Shown here: positions 9,360-16,702 of the stretch, piece after piece | Position numbering within the stretch: position 1 is the first letter of the stretch | How the letters are laid out: the number at the start of each line of letters is the position of its first letter | Origin: Treponema succinifaciens DSM 2489 | Lineage (GTDB): Bacteria; Spirochaetota; Spirochaetia; Treponematales; Treponemataceae | Length of the DNA stretch: 64,000 nucleotides | Assembly (NCBI RefSeq): GCF_000195275.1 | Contig: NC_015385.1 | Location: 806,001-870,000 of the forward strand | Reading direction: 5' to 3' | The notes under the pieces: model-generated | Told to the model about the DNA's origin: nothing | What the model saw: the letters and a program-made list of their open reading frames with translations, nothing else | Databases searched by the model: none | Position numbers and translations under genes: made by a program

Positions 9360-10369
9360 ATGAAAAAAATATTTCTCTTATGTTTATCATTATTATTTAT
9401 TTCATGTTCAAAGAACAATGCAACAGAATCATTAAACAATTATTCGCCTGTTAGATTTGTATATAATCAAAAATATGGATTATTTAATCCTGCCACAAAA
9501 GAAGTGATTGTATATCCTCGGTATACATATATTGAAAACTTTTCAAATGGATACGGTCTAGGTGTTTTGGGCGAAGAAGGTGGAACTTGTGAAGTTATAG
9601 ATACTTTTGGTAATATACTTTTTTCTTATAAAACAGAACCTCTCAGTTACACACATTGTTATAACGGATTTTTTATGGTTGTTAATTACGATGTAGGAAA
9701 TAATGTTATCTATGATCAAAACAAAGAGTATCATGGTTTATATAATTACAAAGGTGAACTCGTCTTCAAAACAAATTTTATATATTCAATGAATAATGAG
9801 TGTATTGTAACCCACAAAAAATCTAACTATATTTTCTTATTTTTTGATAATAACGGAATAAAACGAAAAAAAATACAACTACCAGACACATTTTCCTATA
9901 AATCTATTTCAAATGAAATTGTCAAGTATGAAGTTATGTATGACCCATTCTCAAATGGATTTGCAAGATTTTATATTTGGAATAATGATAAAAAGCTTTT
10001 TGGTATGATAAAAAACGATAAAACAGTTGTAATACCACCTGTATATAAAAGTCTAGGAAAGGCATTTGTAGAAGGTGTCTTAATTGCAGAAACTGAAAAC
10101 TCATTGTATGGTTTACTTAATAAAGAAGGTGATTGGGTCATACAACCAAAATACAAGCAGTTATTTAATTATTCTGGAAAAGTATTAGCTGCAAAAATTA
10201 AAAATTGGAATTAATAGACTTAAAAGAAAATATAATAAAATCTTTCCCTGATAATTTTACTGTTATATCAGATTTCGTTGAAAATATTGCTATTTTTTCT
10301 ATGACTATAGATGGTTCAACAAAATACGGACTTATGAATACTCAACCTTTCAGTTTAAGGAGATGGTAG
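9360..10369 (+). pseudogene. WG-repeat lipoprotein, frameshifted and truncated
   Basis: The first frame (9360-10214) encodes a lipoprotein signal (LFISCSKN) and WG repeats (YGLFNPATKEVI, YGLLNKEGDWVIQPKY). It stops at 10214 in an A/T-rich run. A different frame continues the protein (ELIDLKENIIKSF ... STKYGLMNT) until about 10340. There it meets the shared CCTTTCAGTTTAAGGAGAT sequence that ends the DUF4157 gene at 4176. The gene is therefore both frameshifted at about 10200 and cut by a recombination joint. A sequencing error could explain the shift but not the joint. Confidence 0.65.
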
Positions 10370-10373
10370 CAGA

Positions 10374-10571
10374 ATGAAAGAAGAAGAGCGGATGCTGATT
10401 GTCAACGAGCATTACGAGCAGGACAAAGCCCGACTCACGAAAGACGAGATGAAATTCGGCAACATGAACTACTACCTCAAAAAGGAAGAGTATATAAGGA
10501 AACACCTCTGGAAAACCGAGAAGGAGTTCAATACCGACATAATAAGAGCCATGAAGGAAAGGATAAGGTAA
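10374..10571 (+). CDS. Conserved 65-aa protein preceding toxin genes, copy 2
   Basis: It differs from the copy at 4184 at only two residues near the N-terminus (K for T, V for I). It overlaps the following toxin start by TAATG in the same way. The duplication begins inside the preceding 19-base shared sequence, so the 65-aa gene and the toxin N-terminus move as one unit. Function unknown. Confidence 0.75.
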   Translation: MKEEERMLIVNEHYEQDKARLTKDEMKFGNMNYYLKKEEYIRKHLWKTEKEFNTDIIRAMKERIR

Positions 10572-11851
10572 TGGCAGCGGAATCGCTCACAAGAAGCAGT
10601 GCTATAAATCTCATAAACGGCTCCATAGACAGCTTTATGTTTTCCCATGCCTGTTACTGCACCAGCAACATGGAGAGTCTGTCGGAAGATGATTTAGAAC
10701 TTTATGATCAGATGCACGAGGTCATTTCCATACTTAATGATGATGAAGATTACAGGCATGACCTTGAAACAATGCCACTTGAAGACCTGAAAGAATTCCT
10801 TTTAATGTGCAGGAAAATGGCAGACAACAACAATCTGTCATTGAAATCGGAATTCCCACAGGGGAATTTTGAAATTGTTGAGGATGAAAAGACAGAAACA
10901 GAATTGAATCCTGACAAAATCGAGAATGAGAAATCTTTCTGGAACACATTATGGGGAGCACTGCAGGGCGAATACAACGAGAACCCGACAGGAACGGAAA
11001 TCCTCATCGATATGGGGCTGAACTTCATTCCTTTTGTCGGACAGGCCTGTGATGTACGCGATATAACGGCATGTCTCAAAAAACTTGTCATAGAAAAACG
11101 AGTAAATGAGATAATGATTTGGGTTACTCTCCTGCTCACTGCTATTGGCTGCGTTCCGTATGCTGGCGATGTGGTAAAAGCTGGCTGCAAGGCAATCATA
11201 AAGGGAGCTGATGACATCGTTCTGAAAATCCTGCGAAAACTCGATGCGGAGGATGTGCAGAAAGCGTTCAAGATACTCAGAAGCAAGTTCACGTCAAGCA
11301 TTGACGATGCATCTGCAATGGTGAACAAATGGATTGAGAAAGCCGGCAACTCAAAATATGGAAGCAAAATAAACGAAGTTCTTACAGGAGCGAATGAGAA
11401 CCTAAGGAAAGCCTCTGATTTCGTCAATAACAAGATTGATGAGTTTGGAGAGAAAATCCTGAAAAAGAAAAAAAATCCTAGACCGTCATGGAGAAATTCT
11501 GAAATTGCAGCCGAAAACGAATTTAAGGATTATAAGCCTCAAAAATCATTCAAAAATGGGGAAGAAGTTCCTTACGGGACAAAAGGTAGCGTCCGCCCTG
11601 ACTTATATAAGAATACTTCAAGTATTGATGTAAAGAATTATAATTTATCATCAAAACGAGGACAAACTAATTTAATAAATAATATAGTAAGTCAATATAA
11701 AAAAAGAATTGATAATTTACCAACAGGGACAAAACAAACAGTTCTTATTGATGTTAGAGGGCAAAATATCGATGATGACATCTTAGAAAAAATATACAAT
11801 GATATTTATACTAAGACTGATGGAAATATGAAAATTTTATTTAGGAGATAA
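10571..11851 (+). CDS. Polymorphic toxin, PD-(D/E)XK-like nuclease C-terminus
   Basis: This is the most complete toxin here: conserved N-terminus (MAAESLTRSSAINL...), pre-toxin motifs FIPFVGQ and CVPYAGDV, then from about 11455 a new tip of about 125 residues. The tip has a Glu in its early helix, GSVRPDLYKNTSSIDVKNY (Asp then D-x-K, the PD-(D/E)XK arrangement) and a closing strand TVLIDVRGQ. A DNA- or RNA-cleaving toxin is the likely role. The Imm70-like gene after 4 bases is its presumed antidote. Delivery by a contractile injection system is inferred from neighbours. Confidence 0.82.
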   Translation: MAAESLTRSSAINLINGSIDSFMFSHACYCTSNMESLSEDDLELYDQMHEVISILNDDEDYRHDLETMPLEDLKEFLLMCRKMADNNNLSLKSEFPQGNFEIVEDEKTETELNPDKIENEKSFWNTLWGALQGEYNENPTGTEILIDMGLNFIPFVGQACDVRDITACLKKLVIEKRVNEIMIWVTLLLTAIGCVPYAGDVVKAGCKAIIKGADDIVLKILRKLDAEDVQKAFKILRSKFTSSIDDASAMVNKWIEKAGNSKYGSKINEVLTGANENLRKASDFVNNKIDEFGEKILKKKKNPRPSWRNSEIAAENEFKDYKPQKSFKNGEEVPYGTKGSVRPDLYKNTSSIDVKNYNLSSKRGQTNLINNIVSQYKKRIDNLPTGTKQTVLIDVRGQNIDDDILEKIYNDIYTKTDGNMKILFRR

Positions 11852-11855
11852 AAAC

Positions 11856-12272
11856 ATGGCTGTAGGATTGAAAGTAAAATTTAATTGGTATCAAATTGGA
11901 GAATCTGAACTGTTATATTCTTTTTTTTCAACAATTGCATACAATCTTGAGAATAATATTTGGGGAAGTAAATTTCCTACTATTATGATAGACTTGTATC
12001 AAGGTAAAGTTGATGTTGATAAACTCCAATTCGTTGAGCAAGAATTACAAACTATTAGAAATGAACTGAGTCTGCTCCCCGTCAATAAATTAATTTGGAA
12101 TATAGATGATTTGTCAAAAATGCCACCGTGGGGAACAAATATAAGTAAAGATATACGAAACCTTTCAGATTATTATGTTACATCTGATGGCAATAATTTA
12201 TTAGATGTTCTTTTCAAAGCAATAAATAAGGCAAAAGAATTAAAATCGTATCTTGAAATTAGCAGTATTTAA
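11856..12272 (+). CDS. Imm70-family immunity protein
   Basis: The 138-residue product has ELLYSFFSTIAYNLENNIWG, then MPPWGTNISKDIRNLSDYY and VTSDGNNLLDVLF. These match the Imm70 pattern (SFFSTIA...LE..WG, PPWG..IS, NYFVTSDG). It starts 4 bases after the PD-(D/E)XK toxin, so the two form a toxin/immunity pair. Downstream lies a tail-tube fragment with its own ribosome site. Confidence 0.82.
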   Translation: MAVGLKVKFNWYQIGESELLYSFFSTIAYNLENNIWGSKFPTIMIDLYQGKVDVDKLQFVEQELQTIRNELSLLPVNKLIWNIDDLSKMPPWGTNISKDIRNLSDYYVTSDGNNLLDVLFKAINKAKELKSYLEISSI

Positions 12273-12306
12273 TATATATATCTTTTTCAGAAACTACGGA
12301 GAGCCT

Positions 12307-12486
12307 ATGCCTGACAATTCAAAATTATCGCCATATTTATTTACTGTAGAAATTGACGGCATTGAAACCGCCCGCTTTCAAAAATGCGAAGGACTTGAGG
12401 CTGAAACAGAAACCTTTGAGTTTGAAGAAGGCGGCGGACATATAATTACCCAAATATTTAACGGTCCTGGTGAACAAATAAATTAG
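12307..12486 (+). pseudogene. Contractile tail tube protein (gp19-like) fragment
   Basis: The ATG at 12307 has GGAG upstream. The 59 residues (PYLFTVEIDGIETARFQKCEGLEAETETFEFEEGG in sense, split here for length as PYLFTVEIDGIETARFQ and KCEGLEAETETFEFEEGG) match the N-terminus of T4 gp19/Afp-type tube proteins (PF06841). Those are normally about 140-150 residues. The frame stops at 12484 after a recombination joint. It implies a nearby contractile injection system gene set outside this window. Confidence 0.72.
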
Positions 12487-12528
12487 GTTCCTCAGGCACA
12501 AACATTGAATCGGGGAGACTGGAAAGCA

Positions 12529-12675
12529 ATGGAAAATGATGTAAAGAAATTATTATACAAAAATGATGATTTAGGAAAAGTATTTAGAAAATCTGTTAAA
12601 CAAATAAATGATTTAAACCTATATGATGATAATGTATTAAATGAAAAAAGGCTTGATGATTTGAATTCCTTTTAA
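12529..12675 (+). pseudogene. Remnant open frame between tube fragment and toxin
   Basis: A 48-codon frame (MENDVKKLLYKNDDLGKV...) stays open upstream without a start (PQAQTLNRGDWKA). It ends out of frame where the shared toxin sequence GAATTCCTTTTAATGTGC begins. It looks like the tail of another effector or immunity gene cut by recombination. Family unknown. Confidence 0.4.
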
Positions 12676-13940
12676 TGTGCAGGAAAATGGCAGACAACAA
12701 CAATCTGTCATTGAAATCGGAATTCCCACAGGGGAATTTTGAAATTGTTGAGGATGAAAAGACAGAAACAGAATTGAATCCTGACAAAATCGAGAATGAG
12801 AAATCTTTCTGGAACACATTATGGGGAGCACTGCAGGGCGAATACAACGAGAACCCGACAGGAACGGAAATCCTCATCGATATGGGGCTGAACTTCATTC
12901 CTTTTGTCGGACAGGCCTGTGATGTACGCGATATAACGGCATGTCTCAAAAAACTTGTCATAGAGAAACGAGTAAATGAGATAATGATTTGGGTTACTCT
13001 CCTGCTCACTGCTATTGGCTGCGTTCCGTATGCTGGCGATGTGGTAAAAGCTGGCTGCAAGGCAATCATAAAGGGAGCTGATGACATCGTTCTGAAAATC
13101 CTGCGAAAACTCGATGCGGAGGATGTGCAGAAAGCGTTCAAGATACTCAGAAGCAAGTTCACGTCAAGCATTGACGATGCATCTGCAATGGTGAACAAAT
13201 GGATTGAGAAAGCCGGCAACTCAAAATATGGAAGCAAAATAAACGAAGTTCTTACAGGAGCGAATGAGAACCTAAGGAAAGCCTCTGATTTCGTCAATAA
13301 CAAGATTGATGAGTTTGGGGAGAAGATATTTGGAAATGGAAAAAAGAATATTAATATAGATACTTATGAAAAAAAAGAAATCAAATCTGTCGAAATATCA
13401 GCTCTGAAGAGCAGTGATTCGTTTTCTGATATTTCTAAACAATTAAAAAAGATGGTTCCAGATAAATATGTAGAACGGGCATCAAAAGCAATTAATGTCA
13501 TGCCTGAGAAAGAACAAAAGGAAGTTTTAGACTTTATTGAAAAACTATATAATGATTTTGGTCCAAAGAAAACAATGCAGGATCATCATTGGATAGAGAA
13601 ATCAAGAATTGGAAAAAAGAAATATCAATTTTTGAAAAATCCTCCGATGAAGATAAATTTATATGATGATAAGAAAAACCTGTCGTTAATTGTCGGGCAT
13701 AATGGAAGTCATAAGAATACATATAACCTTTTGTTGGATACAAACTTAGATCGTATTACTAAGTCTTTAGAACAAGAATCTTTAAAAAGAAAACTTTCTA
13801 TTAAAGAACTTTTTCAAGAAGAAAAAACGATAAAATGGATAAATGAAAATGTGGGAAAAGTTATTACAGATATGCAGAATACTGTGAAAAAAGACCATAC
13901 AATAATGAATAATGTAGAAAAAATGTTTATATTAGATTAA
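12675..13940 (+). CDS. AHH-type HNH nuclease toxin, lacking the conserved N-terminus
   Basis: The only early start is an internal ATG (MCRKMADNNN), which corresponds to about residue 82 of the full-length toxins, so the N-terminal domain is lost at a joint at about 12665. The pre-toxin domain is complete (FIPFVGQ, CVPYAGDV). From 13320 the tip equals that of the fragment at 1867, with QDHHWIEKSRIGKKKYQFL and LIVGHNGSHKNTYN. This is the His-His ... His-x-x-x-Tyr pattern of AHH/HNH nucleases. Without the N-terminus it may not be delivered. An Imm11-like gene follows. Confidence 0.75.
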   Translation: MCRKMADNNNLSLKSEFPQGNFEIVEDEKTETELNPDKIENEKSFWNTLWGALQGEYNENPTGTEILIDMGLNFIPFVGQACDVRDITACLKKLVIEKRVNEIMIWVTLLLTAIGCVPYAGDVVKAGCKAIIKGADDIVLKILRKLDAEDVQKAFKILRSKFTSSIDDASAMVNKWIEKAGNSKYGSKINEVLTGANENLRKASDFVNNKIDEFGEKIFGNGKKNINIDTYEKKEIKSVEISALKSSDSFSDISKQLKKMVPDKYVERASKAINVMPEKEQKEVLDFIEKLYNDFGPKKTMQDHHWIEKSRIGKKKYQFLKNPPMKINLYDDKKNLSLIVGHNGSHKNTYNLLLDTNLDRITKSLEQESLKRKLSIKELFQEEKTIKWINENVGKVITDMQNTVKKDHTIMNNVEKMFILD

Positions 13941-13953
13941 CTAGGAGTTTTTT

Positions 13954-14502
13954 ATGAAATATTATTCTTTTGCCCCGTGTGGAATAGAAACTACAAAATT
14001 TTGTGAACCAGAAGTTTTTGGTGAATGGGAAGATGAGTTTTTGAAAGGCAATTATTGGAAAGACAGAAGTTTGAAACTTCCAATAACCATGAGCGTTGCA
14101 AATAAATACAATCCTGGTGATTATCCATTAGCAGATTCACATCTTGTATCGCAAAAATTTTTGGAGGTAATAAGAATAGTTAACAAAGATATCGAAATTC
14201 TTCCGACACAACTTTTTTATAAGGCTAAAGAACTTATTTGGGACACATATTACACAATTTTTTTTCCAGAATATGAAGCTTTTAATTTTGATAAATCTCA
14301 ATACACATTATTTAGAAATAAAATTTTAGGTCTAAAAAAACTGGTTCTGTCAAAGGAAAAACTTAGTCTTATTGATACATCAAATAACATCTTTGTCTTA
14401 AAAGAAACGAAACTTGATGTAATTTGCACGGAAATAGCAAAGAACATGATAGAATCCGCAGGCATAAAAGATGTGCGTTTTACGGAACTTCCTGTAGAGT
14501 AA
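13954..14502 (+). CDS. Imm11-like (DUF1629) immunity protein, copy 2
   Basis: The 182-residue homologue of the 2825 gene starts 13 bases after the AHH toxin. N- and C-terminal thirds are identical or nearly so between the copies. The middle (about residues 67-145) differs at many positions and by a 2-residue deletion, although the linked toxin domains look identical. An attC site begins 21 bases after the stop, so the gene sits in the position of an integron cassette gene. Confidence 0.7.
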   Translation: MKYYSFAPCGIETTKFCEPEVFGEWEDEFLKGNYWKDRSLKLPITMSVANKYNPGDYPLADSHLVSQKFLEVIRIVNKDIEILPTQLFYKAKELIWDTYYTIFFPEYEAFNFDKSQYTLFRNKILGLKKLVLSKEKLSLIDTSNNIFVLKETKLDVICTEIAKNMIESAGIKDVRFTELPVE

Positions 14503-14523
14503 GTCCACTTGGTATATAGTATA

Positions 14524-14588
14524 GCATAACATGCACTTCAAAGCGGACGGCAAGTCAAGCTTGCCGCCGTTTAAGTGCGTTGTTATGT
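14524..14588 (+). repeat. attC site 1 (left end of the cassette array)
   Basis: Core GCATAAC (14524-14530) pairs with GTTATGT (14582-14588). Inner boxes TTCAAAGCGGAC / CCGCCGTTTAAG enclose hairpin GGCAAG-TCAAG-CTTGCC. A hairpin CGCCC-N6-GGGCG (14592-14607) follows at the head of the next cassette. Confidence 0.85.
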
Positions 14589-14722
14589 GGACGCCCGCAC
14601 TGGGGCGCTTGAGGAGAAAAAAAAAAGACAAGAACTGAATTTGAAAAACGAGAAAAAGATGAGAAGTTAAAAAGAGAAGATTATGATATTGAGTCTAATC
14701 ATTAGACTTGGAGAATATTAAG

Positions 14723-15160
14723 ATGACAGATAGAGGCGAACGTACAAAATGTCAGTTTAAAAGGATTGAAGGATATTTAATAATTGATTCTAAATATTAT
14801 GGAAGTGAAGATGATGTTTATTCAACACATTCTATTTTTGTAAAAAATGAATATATTTTTTGGCTGTATAAAAATTTAAATGAATTATTGGATTCTGACA
14901 TTATTGAACGTAAATTCCGAGAATCAAGTAAAACCCCGGAAGAGTATTTAGATATAGAATTTAAAGGCGGCCTTGACAGGTGTACTACTGTCATGATTGA
15001 TATCACATCAAAAAATGATAAAGGTTTTGGTTGGATGATGATTCCTTTTAATGAGAGAGACCCATTCAATAAAGAAGACAGCCTATATCCATTTTTGATA
15101 GAATTGGAAAAATATGTGCCAGAATCTGATAAACCAAAAATAATCCCTCAGTGGAGATAA
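14723..15160 (+). CDS. Cassette protein of unknown function (145 aa)
   Basis: I chose the ATG at 14723 because GGAG lies 9 bases before it. The soluble, acidic product (MTDRGERTKCQFKRIEGY...) shows no signal peptide, membrane segment or motif I recognise. It is the first gene after attC site 1. The 130 bases before it contain only the cassette-head hairpin and a short Lys/Glu-rich open frame ending at 14704, probably a relic. Confidence 0.6.
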   Translation: MTDRGERTKCQFKRIEGYLIIDSKYYGSEDDVYSTHSIFVKNEYIFWLYKNLNELLDSDIIERKFRESSKTPEEYLDIEFKGGLDRCTTVMIDITSKNDKGFGWMMIPFNERDPFNKEDSLYPFLIELEKYVPESDKPKIIPQWR

Positions 15161-15185
15161 AGTCTTCATAGTATTTTTAAGTTAT

Positions 15186-15216
15186 TTGAGCAAAAAACTC
15201 AAAAATATGGTATAAT
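15186..15216 (+). promoter_or_regulatory. Promoter with small inverted repeat, upstream of PIN toxin-antitoxin pair
   Basis: TTGAGC (15186) and TATAAT (15211) are 19 bases apart. The -35 region is part of an inverted repeat TTGAG-N7-CTCAA (15186-15202), which could be the operator for antitoxin autoregulation. Ribosome site GGAGG follows at 15226. Confidence 0.5.
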
Positions 15217-15236
15217 AATGTTAGCGGAGGTCTATT

Positions 15237-15434
15237 ATGGTTGCAGAGGCTCTAAAAGAAAAAGTCATGAATTATTTCACTCTTCTTGATGACGAACAGG
15301 CTCAGATGGTAATTTCGTATATAGAAACAATAGATGTAACACAGAAAAAGAAGCAGAAAAGCCTTGCGGACTTAAAAGGCAAAATCCAGTTTGCTGACGG
15401 ATATGACTACAAGTCTATGAGGCGCACACAATGA
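15237..15434 (+). CDS. Antitoxin of PIN-domain (VapBC-type) pair
   Basis: The 65-residue product (MVAEALKEKVMNYFTLLDDEQAQ...) precedes a PIN toxin with a 4-base overlap (ATGA). Length, position and its basic C-terminus with DYKSMRR fit a VapB-like antitoxin. The N-terminus does not show a clear AbrB or RHH motif, so the subfamily is open. It has its own promoter. Confidence 0.7.
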   Translation: MVAEALKEKVMNYFTLLDDEQAQMVISYIETIDVTQKKKQKSLADLKGKIQFADGYDYKSMRRTQ

Positions 15435-15832
15435 TTCTTGTTGATACATCAGTACTGATAAATTTCTTTCGCGGCAGGGAAACAGCAGGAACAAGATATT
15501 TGGAAGCATTAATCAGCGAAGAAAAACCGTTTTGCATTAATGAGTTTATTTATCAGGAACTTCTGCAAGGTTCAAAAAACGAAAAAGAATTCTCCACGCT
15601 CAAATCATATCTAGGCGAAATTCCCCTATACTCCTTAAAGCTTGGCATTCAGTCTTATGAAAATGCTGCAATCCTCAATTTAAAATGCCGGAGAAAAGGT
15701 GTTACAATCCGCAGTACAGTCGATTTGCTTATCGCCGAGACCGCGATAGAAAATAATATTCCCTTGCTCCACGATGATGAAGATTTTGTAAATATGGCTC
15801 GCGTTATTACTGAATTAAAGCTCGCTATATAA
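15431..15832 (+). CDS. vapC: VapC-type PIN-domain ribonuclease toxin
   Basis: The 133-residue PIN domain has MILVDTSVLINFF (first Asp), the Glu in NEFIYQELLQG, and TVDLLIAETAIE plus LLHDDEDF (later acidic residues). These are the metal-binding acids of VapC RNases, which usually cut tRNA or rRNA. It overlaps its antitoxin gene by 4 bases and ends 7 bases before attC site 2, a typical cassette layout. Confidence 0.88.
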   Translation: MILVDTSVLINFFRGRETAGTRYLEALISEEKPFCINEFIYQELLQGSKNEKEFSTLKSYLGEIPLYSLKLGIQSYENAAILNLKCRRKGVTIRSTVDLLIAETAIENNIPLLHDDEDFVNMARVITELKLAI

Positions 15833-15839
15833 AAATAGC

Positions 15840-15904
15840 ACATAACAAAGCTTCAAAGCGGATGTCGCGGTCAAGCCGCGCCACCGTTTAAGCAAATGTT
15901 AGCT
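15840..15904 (+). repeat. attC site 2
   Basis: Core ACATAAC (15840-15846) and GTTAGCT (15898-15904). Inner boxes TTCAAAGCGGATG / CACCGTTTAAG enclose hairpin TCGCGG-TCAAG-CCGCG. Cassette-head stem GATGCCC...GGGGCGC follows. It forms the left border of the cassette with the Cys-rich peptide cluster. Confidence 0.85.
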
Positions 15905-16024
15905 GGATGCCCATATTGGGGCGCAAAATGTAAATTAAAAAAATGAAAAATCAGTACAAAAAATACAACTTTTACAAATTATACAAACCCTTATATTACA
16001 AGGAGTTACAGAGTTTGCTAAAAA

Positions 16025-16073
16025 ATACAAACTGTCTAAATCCTTATAATATAAGATTTTAGACAGTTTGTAT
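16025..16073. promoter_or_regulatory. Perfect 16-bp inverted repeat before peptide-cluster promoter
   Basis: ATACAAACTGTCTAAA (16025-16040) is exactly complementary to 16058-16073, with a 17-base AT-rich loop. It ends 9 bases before the -35 box of the peptide genes. It could be a regulator-binding site or a transcribed hairpin from upstream; there is no T-run directly after it. Related TACAAA words occur at 15962-15985. Confidence 0.6.
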
Positions 16074-16081
16074 AATAGGTA

Positions 16082-16110
16082 TTGACAATATTATATATAA
16101 TATATATAAG
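16082..16110 (+). promoter_or_regulatory. Promoter of the Cys-rich peptide cluster
   Basis: A consensus TTGACA at 16082-16087 is followed, 17 bases on, by TATAAG (16105) within a run of TA repeats. A GGTAGG-like ribosome site lies just before the ATG at 16141. Confidence 0.65.
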
Positions 16111-16140
16111 TTTTTAACTCTTTGTAAAAGGTAGGCTATT

Positions 16141-16305
16141 ATGATTTCATTAACAGATAATTCATATGAATTGATGTTTGGAAACATCAACGAAGAAGTT
16201 ATGTCTGCTGCTCAGTGTATGTCACAGTGTACAGGTTGTATGTGCAATTGTCGTTGTTCATGCTCTGGCGGATTTGTAATGGATATGGAATGGGAGGCTT
16301 TGTAA
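16141..16305 (+). CDS. Cys-rich RiPP precursor peptide 1 (54 aa)
   Basis: This short gene directly follows a strong promoter. Its leader (residues 1-25) contains YELMFGNINEEV. The core (26-41) has CMSQCTGCMCNCRCSC, seven Cys in 16 residues, and the tail ends MDMEWEAL. Leader motif and acidic EW tail are shared with the next two peptides although the cores differ, as expected for substrates of one modifying enzyme. The radical SAM/SPASM enzyme two genes on is the likely modifier (thioether or similar cross-links). The stop is one base from the next ATG. Confidence 0.8.
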   Translation: MISLTDNSYELMFGNINEEVMSAAQCMSQCTGCMCNCRCSCSGGFVMDMEWEAL

Positions 16306-16306
16306 T

Positions 16307-16465
16307 ATGAGTGCATCAATTAATCAATATGCGGAACTATTTGGCAATGTAAATGCAGAAGTGACATCAATGCCTCGTTGTGCATGTGTTGCTTGTAATT
16401 CATGTACTTGTGGTTGTAGTTGTAGAGCAATTCCAGAAATGGAATTTGAATGGGAAAATATCTAA
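16307..16465 (+). CDS. Cys-rich RiPP precursor peptide 2 (52 aa)
   Basis: Leader motif YAELFGNVNAEV matches peptide 1 (YELMFGNINEEV). The core is CACVACNSCTCGCSC (residues 25-39; seven Cys, mostly CxC spacing), and the tail is MEFEWENI. It starts one base after the stop of peptide 1, so the two are co-transcribed and probably coupled. A hairpin with a T-run follows, which may make the peptide mRNA more abundant than the enzyme mRNA. Confidence 0.8.
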   Translation: MSASINQYAELFGNVNAEVTSMPRCACVACNSCTCGCSCRAIPEMEFEWENI

Positions 16466-16498
16466 TTAATTTAAATTTGAATTCTTAAAATCAAGTTG

Positions 16499-16544
16499 CC
16501 AGTTATCTTTTGAGTTGAAGCTTAAAAATAACTGGTTTTTTTTT
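16499..16544 (+). terminator. Intrinsic terminator/attenuator between precursor genes and modifying enzyme
   Basis: CCAGTTAT (16499) pairs with ATAACTGG (16528-16535), followed by nine T residues. It lies between peptide 2 and peptide 3, so full-length transcription of the enzyme genes would require read-through. This would produce excess precursor over enzyme. Confidence 0.75.
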
Positions 16545-16555
16545 AGGTGGTAATT

Positions 16556-16702
16556 ATGGTTGCTACAATAATGCAATATGAAGAATTATTTGGACATACA
16601 GAAAACGATGTTATAGCATTTGGAAGATGTAATTGTGTTCCAAGTGCTAGATGCTTGCCTAATTTTACTTTTGAAATTTGTCTAGGATGGGATAATATAT
16701 GA
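16556..16702 (+). CDS. RiPP precursor-like peptide 3 (48 aa)
   Basis: It starts at ATG 16556 after AGGTGG. It keeps the leader motif (YEELFGHTENDV) and a related tail (GWDNI) but has only four Cys (RCNCVPSARCLP and ICLG). Its stop overlaps the start of the radical SAM gene (ATGA, 16699-16702), so it is translationally coupled to the enzyme. It may be a divergent substrate, or a leader-like partner made in step with the enzyme. It lies beyond the terminator that follows peptide 2. Confidence 0.75.
   Translation: MVATIMQYEELFGHTENDVIAFGRCNCVPSARCLPNFTFEICLGWDNI

Noticed and set aside
12253..12306. TTG start for the tail-tube fragment at 12253
   Set aside because: It lies inside the Imm70-like gene; the ATG at 12307 has a ribosome site and matches the family start.
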